Origin: Halomonadaceae bacterium T82-2
GTDB lineage: Bacteria > Pseudomonadota > Gammaproteobacteria > Pseudomonadales > Halomonadaceae
DNA length: 64,000 nt
Direction: 5' to 3'
Assembly: GCA_001577635.1 (NCBI GenBank)
Contig: LSBP01000012.1
Span: forward strand, 1 to 64,000
The translations under genes and the position numbers were made by a program. Under the pieces are notes generated by a model. That model saw only the letters and a list, made by a program, of their open reading frames with translations. It had not been told where the DNA came from and ran no database searches. How positions within the stretch are numbered: the first letter of the stretch is position 1; every line of letters starts with the position of its first letter. Positions 24,410 through 32,923 of the stretch are shown one piece after another.

Positions 24410-25738
24410 TCATTCCTGCTCGGCCCCTGTGTTGCGCTCAGCCGCCCGGTTTGGCCTGCGCTGCACCTCGTAGGGCAGCATGTCCTGGCAGCGTCGCAAG
24501 CGGTTGCGCAGCGCCGACTCGCTATTGGCGCCGAGAAACACTACCCCTAGCTCGTAGGAAAAGGAGTCCTGGTGTCGCAGGCGTGACAGCGACATGCCTT
24601 CATGCACGTTGCTCTCGAAGATAGCCCCCGGGAAACACGCCTCGACCTGCTGCGATTCGTCGCGCGTCGGCACGCGGCTTACCCGCCCTTCGTGGAACAC
24701 CCGAATCATCTGTTTGGCCGCCAGCCGATAGCGTCCCTGTCCGCGCGGCATTCGCGGCGGCAGGCCCAGAGCTACATCGATCATCACCTGGAAATGCGGC
24801 GCGCCATCCACCAGCTGAAACAGCGCGGCATGGGATCGGGAAAGCCGGGAGTTGATTTCCAGCAGCCAGATCCGGTCCTGCCGCCGATCATGGAAGAACT
24901 CGATGTTGAAAGGGGCATCGTCATAACCGATGTGTTCGACAAAGCGTCTTGTACACGCGACCATCCGCTCCCGCACTGACCCTGGCAGCTTCGATGGGTA
25001 GACATAGCGCGACAGCACCGACCGGTGATGCGAGTCGCGAACCGAATCCACGACGCCATAGACATGTACCCGTCCGTTCTGCACATAGCCTTCCAGCGTG
25101 TATTGCCGGCCGATGGAGATCAGGCTTTCGGCAATGCAGTGGTGGCCGGTCACGGTCGCGACGTCTCGCGGAATTTCCGCGTGGGCAGTGCTCTGTGCGA
25201 GCGGCTTGCCATAGCGCCTAATACCGGCGCGGATAACCGGCAAGACGTTGCGTAGTGTTGCGGCGTCGTCGATGCGAAAGCCGAGGTGGGAAGAATGCGC
25301 CGTGATGGGCTTGAGCCAGAAAGGGTAATTCAGCACCACCTGCCTGACGGGGTTCTCATCGAAGGGATCAATCACTTGAAAGGTGGGAACGCAGTCGGGT
25401 ACGACACGTTTCTGTTCGATTCGGCTCCAGTACTTGTGCTCGCACTGCAATATCGATTCGAGCGACGGCCCGCGCAGCCCCAGACGACGGCGCAGCAAGG
25501 GGAGCAGTACGCTAGTGGGAAAGTCCCAGTAGCTGATGATGGCATCTACCTGGTGCGGAAAGCGCGACAGCTCGTTCAGTGCTCGATCCACCAATCCATC
25601 GATGTCGTACTCATCGGTGTGCACGACCTCATCGACCGACAGCAGAGGGTGGAAAGCATAGTCATCAGCCTGCCGGAGCATTGGCATCAGCCGCTTGCCC
25701 AGAGCGTCGTAACCAATCACGAATACGTTCCAGGACAT
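24410..25738 (-). CDS. ATP-grasp domain carboxylate ligase, cassette copy 2
   Basis: The 442-aa protein is a diverged paralogue of the 18145-19446 product; both share VDAII-YWDFP/VDAIVGYMDFP, SLESxLxCEHKYWSR, a CVEGY/TLEGY motif, DAPFNIEFFHD and IWLLEINSRLSRSH. The ATP-grasp core and the Glu/Asn metal-ligand segment are intact and no frameshift is visible, so it is probably still functional although its partner hydrolase is broken. The ATG at 25738 (MSWNVFVIGYD) is preceded by GGGGAGAAAAGG. Base composition is less GC-rich than copy 1, consistent with a separate history rather than recent duplication. Confidence 0.85.
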   Translation of the reverse strand: MSWNVFVIGYDALGKRLMPMLRQADDYAFHPLLSVDEVVHTDEYDIDGLVDRALNELSRFPHQVDAIISYWDFPTSVLLPLLRRRLGLRGPSLESILQCEHKYWSRIEQKRVVPDCVPTFQVIDPFDENPVRQVVLNYPFWLKPITAHSSHLGFRIDDAATLRNVLPVIRAGIRRYGKPLAQSTAHAEIPRDVATVTGHHCIAESLISIGRQYTLEGYVQNGRVHVYGVVDSVRDSHHRSVLSRYVYPSKLPGSVRERMVACTRRFVEHIGYDDAPFNIEFFHDRRQDRIWLLEINSRLSRSHAALFQLVDGAPHFQVMIDVALGLPPRMPRGQGRYRLAAKQMIRVFHEGRVSRVPTRDESQQVEACFPGAIFESNVHEGMSLSRLRHQDSFSYELGVVFLGANSESALRNRLRRCQDMLPYEVQRRPNRAAERNTGAEQE

Positions 25739-25942
25739 GCCTTTTCTCCCCTGTCTAGCCATCGTGTAACGGTGTGGAGCTATAAAGGATGGCATTCGAG
25801 GCCAGGGCTTCCTTGATGCTGGTCAGCACACGAATGGATGACGGCGGGCGGCAAGCAGGGAGGCGGGAGAGTCGGTGAGGCCGGGGGCGATTCACGTCAC
25901 TTGTTGGCCGGCCCCTATCCCGACGTCTGTTGCTCTATCGCG

Positions 25943-26614
25943 TCATGACAACAGGGTATTGAGTCGCTCCACACAGTCCTTGACGGCGCTTGCCGCCGTG
26001 TCGGCATCCAGGTCGTCCAGCGCAACGACCCCCACGCTGCCCTCGAAGCCCGAACGTGATGCCGGATCGCACAGCGGACAGGCCACGCCCACGGCGCCGC
26101 GCTGGAGCTGCCCGCGGGTAATGCTGTAGCCCAGGCGGCGAGCGTCGCGTACCGCGTCGCTGTCCGATTCAGTTTCGGGGCGTGCCGAGAGGATGGCAAT
26201 GCCGGCCGCACCGAGGGTCAGGGGATGTCGGCTTCCCACCCGGTAGCCGACCCGGAGCAACGCCTCTTCGGGCTCGGCCACCATCAAGGCCACGCACTCA
26301 TCGCCTTGGGCGGCCGACAGGTAGGCGGTGGCGTTCGTCTCGCGGGCGAGGCGACGCAGCAAGGGCTCGGCCACGCTGCGTAGTTGCGGCTCGAATTGCG
26401 CGGCGAGGCCGAGGACCCCACCCCCCAGGCAGATGGCCCCGTCCTCCCGGCGATAGGCGAGGGCGTTCGCCTCCAGCGTCGCCACGATGCGATAGACGAT
26501 CGCCCGGTTGATCCCCAGCGCCTCTGCCAACTCGGCAATGCTCAGGCCGCTTGGGTGGCGGGCGATGATCTTGAGGGCCTGGAGCCCCCGATCGAGGGTT
26601 TGCAATTGACTCAT
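25943..26614 (-). CDS. IclR-family transcriptional regulator
   Basis: The 223-aa protein has an N-terminal winged helix (LDRGLQALKIIARHPSGLSIAELAEALGINRAIVYRIVATL, given here in the order helix 1 to recognition helix, residues about 7-47) and a C-terminal GAF-like effector domain (about 70-220). Such regulators respond to small carboxylated or aromatic effectors. It is divergent from the P450/TRAP cluster and is its most likely local regulator. The ATG at 26614 (MSQLQTLDRG) matches family starts; a TTG-initiated form 10 residues longer is possible. Confidence 0.88.
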   Translation of the reverse strand: MSQLQTLDRGLQALKIIARHPSGLSIAELAEALGINRAIVYRIVATLEANALAYRREDGAICLGGGVLGLAAQFEPQLRSVAEPLLRRLARETNATAYLSAAQGDECVALMVAEPEEALLRVGYRVGSRHPLTLGAAGIAILSARPETESDSDAVRDARRLGYSITRGQLQRGAVGVACPLCDPASRSGFEGSVGVVALDDLDADTAASAVKDCVERLNTLLS

Positions 26615-26714
26615 CGTGCGTGGCTCGCCGTTCAGAAACTGCAACTTAGACTTTGGGCTAGAGAGCCCAGGGTATCACCTGTCCGCCCCTTGACCCCGGT
26701 CAAGGGCTTACCTA

Positions 26715-26731
26715 TGTTCGTTCACAGAACA
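26715..26731. promoter_or_regulatory. Candidate IclR operator between iclR and P450 genes
   Basis: TGTTC-N7-GAACA is a perfect inverted repeat centred about 45 bases ahead of the P450 start, in the divergent 152-base control region. Its size suits an IclR dimer; ownership by the neighbouring regulator is inferred. Confidence 0.45.
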
Positions 26732-26766
26732 AGTCTTTTCAATAAAAGTAAATAACGAGACCCGCC

Positions 26767-29115
26767 ATGCTCACGCCTCGGACCTCGCCGCGTGCCGACG
26801 AAGGACGTTGTCCTTTTCGCGACGCCGCCTCTCATGCCTCCGATGTGGCGCCGAACGGCTGCCCGGTATCGCCGCAGGCGGCATCGTTCGATCCCTTCGA
26901 AAGCGACTATCAGCTGGATCCGGCGGAGGCGCTGCGCTGGTCCCGCGATCAGGAGCCGGTCTTCTACAGCCCCAAACTCGGCTACTGGGTGGTCAGCCGT
27001 TACGCCGATGTGAAGGCCATCTTCCGCGACAACCGAACGTTCTCGCCGTCCATTGCCCTGGAGAAGATCACGCCGACCACCCAGGCTGCGCAGGACACGC
27101 TCCAGCGCTACGGCTATGCCATGAACCGCACGCTGGTCAACGAGGACGAACCGGCCCACATGGAGCGCCGCCGCGCCCTGATGAAGTCGTTCGAGCTGGA
27201 GGAGCTGGCCCATCACGAACCCATGGTGCGGCGCCTGACGCGCGAGTATCTGGATCGGCTGGTCGACAAGGGCGAGGCGGATCTGGTCGATGAGATGCTC
27301 TGGGAGATCCCGCTGACCGTGGCGCTGCACTTTCTCGGCGTGCCCGAGGAAGACATGGACACGCTTCGCGAGTACTCCATCGCCCACACCGTGAACACCT
27401 GGGGCCGGCCCTCGCCGGACGAGCAGGTCGCCGTCGCCGAGGCGGTGGGCAAGTTCTGGCAGTATGCCGGCCAGGTGCTGGAGAAGATGCGGCAGGACCC
27501 TGCCGGCCATGGCTGGATGAAATACGCCATTCGTCGCCAGCAGGAACTGCCGGAGGTGGTCACCGACTCCTACCTGCATTCGATGATGATGGCCGGCATC
27601 GTCGCCGCCCACGAGACCACGGCACACGCCACCGCCAACATGCTGCGCCTGCTGCTGGAAAACCGCGCGGTCTGGGAGGATCTGTGTGCCAACCCGTCCC
27701 TGATTCCCAATGCCGTCGAGGAGTGCCTGCGTCTGTCGGGGTCGGTGGCCGCCTGGCGGCGTATCGCCACGACCGATACACGGATCGGCGACGTGGCGAT
27801 CCCCGAGGGGGCGAAGCTGTTGATCGTCAGTGCTTCGGCCAACCATGACGGCCGGCACTTCGAGAATCCCGATGAGCTGGACATCTATCGGGACAACACC
27901 ACCGATCATCTGACCTTCGGTTACGGCAGCCACCAGTGCATGGGCAAGAATCTCGCTCGCCTGGAGATGCGGATCTTTCTCGAAGAATTCACGCGCCGCC
28001 TGCCGCACATGACCCTGGTTCCCGACCAGACATTCACCTTCGTGCCCAACACCTCGTTCCGTGGCCCGGAGCATCTGTGGGTACGCTGGAACCCGACCCG
28101 GAACCCCGAACGCCGCGACGGCTCGCTACGGGAGCAGGGGCGTGATTTCCCGCTGGGCGCGCCCTCCCGGCGCGATGCCGAGCGGGAGGCCGTGGTGACT
28201 CAGGTCATCCACGAGACGCCCGACGTCATCCGCCTGGTGCTGGAAGATCCGCGCGGGCGACCACTGCCGCGCTGGACGCCCGGCTCACACATTGACCTGG
28301 CCGTGGGCGACGTCACGCGCAAGTATTCCCTGTGCGGCGACCCGGACGACGAGTATCGCCTGGAGGTCGCCATCCGCCGGGAAGCGCCGGGGCGGGGCGG
28401 CTCCCGCTACATCCATGACACGGTCAAGCCGCAGACCCGGGTACGTCTGCGGGGCCCGCGCAACCATTTCCGGCTGGACGAGACTGCCGACGACTACCTG
28501 CTGATCGCCGGTGGCATCGGCATCACCCCGATCATCGCCATGGCGGATCGACTCAAGCGGCTTGGCAAGCGTTACACCATCCACTACGGGGGGCGTTCCC
28601 GGGGCTCCATGCCCTTGCTGGCGCGACTGAAGCGGGACCATGGCGATCGGCTGTGCCTGTATCCGGCAGACGAGGGGCGGCGTCTCGATCTACCGGCCGT
28701 CGTGGGCGGACGTGGCGAGGCCCAGGTCTATGCCTGTGGCCCGGCGCGTCTGCTCGATGCGCTGGCGGAGCTCACCCGGGACGCTTCGGACGCCATCCAT
28801 GTCGAGCACTTCAGCGCGAGTCACGCGATCCTCGATCCCCGCCAGGAGCAGGCCTTCGAGGTGGAACTCAGCGACTCCGAACTGACCGTGCCCGTAGCCG
28901 CCGACCAGACCGTGCTGCAGGCGCTGCGCGCGGTCGGTGTCGACGTGCCCAGCGACTGTGAAGAGGGGCTGTGCGGCACCTGCGAGGTAGCCGTCATGGC
29001 GGGCGACGTGGATCACCGTGACAAGGTTCTGAGCGCCGACGAGCGAACCGCCAACCGGCGCATGATGACCTGCTGCTCCCGTGCGAAGCGCGGCAAGCTC
29101 GTGCTGGGACTCTAG
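26767..29115 (+). CDS. Self-sufficient cytochrome P450 fused to reductase and [2Fe-2S] ferredoxin (CYP116B-like)
   Basis: The 782-aa protein is a single-chain class VII monooxygenase. The P450 domain (about 30-440) shows the I-helix AAHETTAH near 281 and the heme loop FGYGSHQCMG with Cys391. The phthalate-dioxygenase-reductase-like FMN/NAD(P)H part (about 470-690) shows RKYSLCGDP, LIAGGIGITPIIAM and YACGPARLLDAL. The C-terminal ferredoxin has Cys731, Cys736, Cys739 and Cys769 in the plant-type spacing. Known relatives (P450RhF group) hydroxylate or dealkylate aromatic and xenobiotic molecules. It lies between a divergent IclR regulator and a TRAP transporter, so the substrate is probably imported by that transporter. 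Confidence 0.95.
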   Translation: MLTPRTSPRADEGRCPFRDAASHASDVAPNGCPVSPQAASFDPFESDYQLDPAEALRWSRDQEPVFYSPKLGYWVVSRYADVKAIFRDNRTFSPSIALEKITPTTQAAQDTLQRYGYAMNRTLVNEDEPAHMERRRALMKSFELEELAHHEPMVRRLTREYLDRLVDKGEADLVDEMLWEIPLTVALHFLGVPEEDMDTLREYSIAHTVNTWGRPSPDEQVAVAEAVGKFWQYAGQVLEKMRQDPAGHGWMKYAIRRQQELPEVVTDSYLHSMMMAGIVAAHETTAHATANMLRLLLENRAVWEDLCANPSLIPNAVEECLRLSGSVAAWRRIATTDTRIGDVAIPEGAKLLIVSASANHDGRHFENPDELDIYRDNTTDHLTFGYGSHQCMGKNLARLEMRIFLEEFTRRLPHMTLVPDQTFTFVPNTSFRGPEHLWVRWNPTRNPERRDGSLREQGRDFPLGAPSRRDAEREAVVTQVIHETPDVIRLVLEDPRGRPLPRWTPGSHIDLAVGDVTRKYSLCGDPDDEYRLEVAIRREAPGRGGSRYIHDTVKPQTRVRLRGPRNHFRLDETADDYLLIAGGIGITPIIAMADRLKRLGKRYTIHYGGRSRGSMPLLARLKRDHGDRLCLYPADEGRRLDLPAVVGGRGEAQVYACGPARLLDALAELTRDASDAIHVEHFSASHAILDPRQEQAFEVELSDSELTVPVAADQTVLQALRAVGVDVPSDCEEGLCGTCEVAVMAGDVDHRDKVLSADERTANRRMMTCCSRAKRGKLVLGL

Positions 29116-29205
29116 CCGGTCGATAACGTCTTTCTCCCGGCCCCTGACGGCCAAACAACAATACCAACCCCATCTCCGCGCCTGCGGAGCAATCAGGAGC
29201 ACCCT

Positions 29206-30240
29206 GTGAACAACAAGACGCTTACCTTCGCCTCGCTTGCCATCGGTGCGACGCTGCTGATGTCGCAAGCCGCCTCCGCCCAGACCACGCTCAAGGTCAG
29301 CCATTACCTGCCCCCCGTGCATGGCATCCATACCGATTTCATCGTGCCCTGGACCGAGCAGGTCACAAAGTGCACCAACGGTGAGGTCCAGTTCGATATC
29401 TATCCGGGCGGAACGCAGCTGGGCAATGTCGCCAAGCAGCAGGAGCAGGTGCTGGCCGGCGTCGTGGATATCGCACTCGGCCTCCAGGGGATCCCCCGCG
29501 GGCGCTTCCCGCGCACCTCGTTGATCGAATTGCCGTTCATGACGCGCGATGCCGGGGCCGCCAGCGAGACGCTGTGGGCGATGTATCCCGAGTATCTGGC
29601 CCCCGAATATCGCGGCCTCAAGGTGCTCGCCTTGTTCGCCCATAACGGTGGGCTCATTCATACGGCGGACAAGAAGGTGGAAACCATGGAGGACATGCAG
29701 GGGCTGCGCCTGCGCACTCCCAGTCCCGCCGTCTCGCAGATGCTGACGGCGCTGGGCGCCACCCCGCAGGGCCTGCCGCCGGGCGAGGTCTACGAGAACA
29801 TTCAGAAGCACGTGATCGACGGGACCGTGTTCCCCTGGGACCCGGTGAAGTCGTTCGGCTTGAACGAGGTGCTCAACTATCACCTGGACGCCGGCGCCTA
29901 TACGGTCCCGTTCTTCTTCGTGATGAACCAGCGCAAGTACGACTCGCTGCCCGAGAACGTCCAGGCGTGCATCGACGAAGCGTCGGGGGCCTCGCTGGAG
30001 GCCAAGTTCGGTGACTGGTGGGACAAGTGGGACGCCGCCGGCCGCGAGGAAGCCGTGGCCTCCGGCGATGTCATCACCCACCTGACGGATGCCGAGCGTG
30101 AGCGCTGGCGCGAGGCACTGAAGCCCACCACCGAGGCCTATATCCAGGAGGTCGCCGATCACGGGGTCGACAACGCGCGCGAGATCTACGAACGCATGCG
30201 CGAGCTGCTCGCCGAGAAGCAGCAAGACGACGCCTCCTGA
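29206..30240 (+). CDS. dctP: TRAP transporter solute-binding protein (DctP family)
   Basis: The 344-aa periplasmic receptor binds the substrate of a tripartite ATP-independent transporter. A signal peptide covers residues 1-25, with likely cleavage after SQAASA. TTLKVSHYLPPVHGIHTDF opens the mature protein, and the RLRTPSPAVSQML segment contains the conserved Arg that binds the ligand carboxylate. The GTG start at 29206 is preceded by AGGAGC. It is 90 bases downstream of the P450 gene and starts the dctPQM run. Confidence 0.92.
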   Translation: MNNKTLTFASLAIGATLLMSQAASAQTTLKVSHYLPPVHGIHTDFIVPWTEQVTKCTNGEVQFDIYPGGTQLGNVAKQQEQVLAGVVDIALGLQGIPRGRFPRTSLIELPFMTRDAGAASETLWAMYPEYLAPEYRGLKVLALFAHNGGLIHTADKKVETMEDMQGLRLRTPSPAVSQMLTALGATPQGLPPGEVYENIQKHVIDGTVFPWDPVKSFGLNEVLNYHLDAGAYTVPFFFVMNQRKYDSLPENVQACIDEASGASLEAKFGDWWDKWDAAGREEAVASGDVITHLTDAERERWREALKPTTEAYIQEVADHGVDNAREIYERMRELLAEKQQDDAS

Positions 30241-30304
30241 GCCTCCTTGCGTGGGCCGGCACCCGCCAGGGTGACGGCCCGCCGTCTTTAGGGTGACCCT
30301 ATTT

Positions 30305-30802
30305 ATGCGATATGTGATAACCGCCTTGCGCTCCCTGGTGACGCTGGTCGCCGTGATCGGGGTCGCGGCGTATGCGGCGGCCGCGCTGCTGACGGTGGCC
30401 GACATCATCGGCCGCCAGCTCGGCTATCCCGTGCCCGGGGTGGTCGATCTGGTCCAGTTGTTCGTGCTGGGCGGGGCCTGGCTGGTCATTCCCTACGCCT
30501 TCATGACCGGGGCCCATGTGGGGGTGGATCTACTTGTCGAGTCGCTGCCCCGTCAGCTGACGCGCGTGATGCGGGGCGTCGCCGGGCTGGCCGCCATGGC
30601 GCTGCTGGGGATGATGCTGTACTTCTGTTACGCCACCTTCCAGCAGCAGGTCATGTTCGGTGATCGTTCGCAGCAACTGGGCATCCCGATCTTCTACTAC
30701 TGGGTGCCGCTGCTGTTTGGCGTCGGCCTCTCCATCGTCGGGACCGGACTCGGCCTGCTGCCGTCCCTGCAGCCGACGGCTTCCACGGAGGTCGCCTCAT
30801 GA
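30305..30802 (+). CDS. dctQ: TRAP transporter small permease subunit (DctQ family)
   Basis: The roughly 165-aa protein has four hydrophobic helices and the DctQ signature GGAWLVIPYAFMTGAHVGVDLL. It forms the membrane complex with DctM. The ATG at 30305 is used; a GTG 12 bases upstream is an alternative. Its end overlaps the dctM start by 4 bases. Confidence 0.88.
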   Translation: MRYVITALRSLVTLVAVIGVAAYAAAALLTVADIIGRQLGYPVPGVVDLVQLFVLGGAWLVIPYAFMTGAHVGVDLLVESLPRQLTRVMRGVAGLAAMALLGMMLYFCYATFQQQVMFGDRSQQLGIPIFYYWVPLLFGVGLSIVGTGLGLLPSLQPTASTEVAS

Positions 30803-32100
30803 GTGGCGCGATGCTCGGTCTGGCCGGTTTTGGCCTGACGCTGGTGTTGATTGCCTTTGGCTTCCCGGTCGCGGTGGCCATGGCGCTGGTGGGGGTCGGT
30901 GGTTTCTGGTGGCTGAACGGACTCATGGGGGCCGGGTTCATCCTCGGCTCGTCACCCTTCGAGGCGATCTTCCCGTACTCGCTGAGTGTCGTGCCGCTGT
31001 TCGTGATGATGGGCGTCTTTGCGGCGCGCGCCGGGCTGTCACGTTCGCTGTTCGACATGGTCAACAGCTTTCTGGGTCATGTGCGTGGCGGGCTCGCCGT
31101 GACCGGCGTCGGTGCCTGTGCCATCTTCGGCGCCATCTGCGGGTCGTCCCTGGCCACGGTCGCGACGATGGGGCGCGTGGCGATCCCCGAGATGGAGAAG
31201 CGCGGCTATGACGGCTCGCTGTCGTCCGCTTCCATCGCCGCGGGCGGCACGCTGGGGGTCTTGATCCCGCCCTCCATCCTGCTGGTGATCTACGGCATCC
31301 TCACCCAGACCTCGATCGGCCAGTTGTTCATCGGTGCCATCCTGCCCGGGATCATCGGGGCGGTGCTCTATGGATTGGCGATTATCGTGCGGGTACGCAT
31401 GGCCCCGCATCTGGCGCCTTCCACGCCCAGGGCCGGGTGGGGCACTCGGCTGGCCACGCTGCGTCGGGTCTGGGGGGTGCTATTGCTCTTCGCGCTGGTG
31501 ATCGGGGGCATCTATCTGGGCTGGTTCTCGCCCACCGAGGCCGCCGCGGTGGGGGCTGTCGGCGCCTTCGGCCTGGCGCTGCTTTCCGGTGAGCTCGATC
31601 GCCAGGCGCTGTGGGGCGCGGTGCGGGAAACCGCGGGCCTGACGGGGATGATCTTCTTCATCCTGATCGGCGCGTCGCTGTTCAACTATTTCCTGGAAAC
31701 CACCGGGCTGCCCAGCGCGCTGATCGGCGGCATCGAGGCCAGCGGACTGTCGCCGGCCATGGTGCTGGTCCTGATCATGCTGTTCTACATCATCCTGGGC
31801 TGCTTCATGGACGCCATGTCGATGATCCTGCTGACCGTGCCGTTCCTGGCGCCGGTCGCGGCCTCGCTGGATTTCGACATGGTGTGGTTCGGCGTGCTCG
31901 TGGTGACGGTGGCCGAGATCGGCCTGATCACCCCGCCCATCGGCATGAACCTGTTCGTGGTCCAGGCAACCCAGCCCCATCTGACTCAGCGCATGGTCAT
32001 CCGCGGGATCCTGCCGTTCATCCTGGCGGATGTGGTGCGGCTCGTGCTGCTGGCAGCGCTTCCTATGCTGACTCTGTGGTTGCCCGGGAAGATGTTCTGA
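30799..32100 (+). CDS. dctM: TRAP transporter large permease subunit (DctM family)
   Basis: The 433-aa protein has about twelve transmembrane segments and couples Na+ entry to solute uptake. Family blocks are SVVPLFVMMGVFAARAGLS, GAICGSSLATVATMGRVAIPEM, GTLGVLIPPSILLVIYG and LITPPIGMNLFV. It completes the dctPQM transporter. A short hairpin follows at 32175. Confidence 0.93.
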   Translation: MSGAMLGLAGFGLTLVLIAFGFPVAVAMALVGVGGFWWLNGLMGAGFILGSSPFEAIFPYSLSVVPLFVMMGVFAARAGLSRSLFDMVNSFLGHVRGGLAVTGVGACAIFGAICGSSLATVATMGRVAIPEMEKRGYDGSLSSASIAAGGTLGVLIPPSILLVIYGILTQTSIGQLFIGAILPGIIGAVLYGLAIIVRVRMAPHLAPSTPRAGWGTRLATLRRVWGVLLLFALVIGGIYLGWFSPTEAAAVGAVGAFGLALLSGELDRQALWGAVRETAGLTGMIFFILIGASLFNYFLETTGLPSALIGGIEASGLSPAMVLVLIMLFYIILGCFMDAMSMILLTVPFLAPVAASLDFDMVWFGVLVVTVAEIGLITPPIGMNLFVVQATQPHLTQRMVIRGILPFILADVVRLVLLAALPMLTLWLPGKMF

Positions 32101-32174
32101 GGGCAATGGCTATCGCTATCCTTCATCGCAATGCCTCGTGTCTGTAGGTAATGCGGTGATCGAAGCGAGGGTGA

Positions 32175-32193
32175 CGGGTGTCTAGAACACCCG
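32175..32193. terminator. Hairpin between dctM and the defence island
   Basis: CGGGTGT-CTAGA-ACACCCG (7-base stem) lies 75 bases past dctM and 29 bases past the end of the convergent YgjP-like gene. No T-run follows on either strand, so it may be a weak or Rho-assisted stop. Confidence 0.4.
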
Positions 32194-32221
32194 GGGCGAC
32201 TCAGGGTTCAGAGGAGTAAGT

Positions 32222-32923
32222 TTAAAGCCCCTCCACCTCGATCCCATGCCGAGCAAGCCAGGCCTTGCGCTGTTCATAGTCCGGCATGGCGCGCTCCAGG
32301 CGGCGCCAGAAGGCGGGGGTGTGGTGGGGCTCGTACAGGTGGACGAGTTCGTGAACGACCACGTACTCGGCGATGTGCCGGGGCAGCAGGATGGTCTTCC
32401 AGTGGAAGTAGACCCGGTTGGCTTTACCGCAGGAGCCCCAGCGATAGCCAAGGTCCTGGACCTTCACGCCAGCGGCCTCCAACCCCATGCGTCGGGCATG
32501 CTCCCTCACCTTGGCGGCGAGCCAGTCTCCGGCGCGGGCGCTGTACCAATGGACAAAGTGTTCACGAGCATCGGGCAGGGCGTCTTCGCGTAGCTGGAAG
32601 CGCCCGGCGGCCAGCTTGAGCGGAACACCCTGGATATCAGGGGCCACTCGCTTGAGTCGGTAGCTGCGTCCCAGATACAGGAAGCCCTCGCCGTTGACGT
32701 ATTCCTTGCGCGGAAGTTGGCGCCGGCGCTCGGCCTTCTGCGCCAGCTTCTGGTAGATCCACAGCCGCTTCTCGAGCACGAAATTGCGCAGGAGCTGTTC
32801 ATCGGTGCCCGTGGGCGCGGCGATGACCAGTTCGCCGTCGCGGTCCACGGTGATCTCCAGCGTCTTGCGACGCGAGCTTTCGCGCACCTCGAGGGTGAGG
32901 TCGTCCACGTCCAGCTGTGTCAT
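32222..32923 (-). CDS. YgjP-like (DUF45) metallopeptidase-fold protein
   Basis: The 233-aa protein carries the zinc motif VVHELVHLYEPHHT (about residue 185-198) and the WGSC element (YRWGSCGKANRVYFHW), diagnostic of the DUF45/YgjP family related to WLM-type metalloproteases. The family is often the last gene of type I restriction operons, as here. Its start overlaps the hsdR stop by 4 bases, so it is translated with hsdR. A substrate is unknown; processing of the restriction complex is a conjecture. Confidence 0.88.
   Translation of the reverse strand: MTQLDVDDLTLEVRESSRRKTLEITVDRDGELVIAAPTGTDEQLLRNFVLEKRLWIYQKLAQKAERRRQLPRKEYVNGEGFLYLGRSYRLKRVAPDIQGVPLKLAAGRFQLREDALPDAREHFVHWYSARAGDWLAAKVREHARRMGLEAAGVKVQDLGYRWGSCGKANRVYFHWKTILLPRHIAEYVVVHELVHLYEPHHTPAFWRRLERAMPDYEQRKAWLARHGIEVEGL

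Noticed and set aside
32161-32221. Possible att site copy of the tRNA-Pro 3' end at the left edge of the defence island
   Set aside because: Only a 6-base match (GGAGTA) was found, which is expected by chance.
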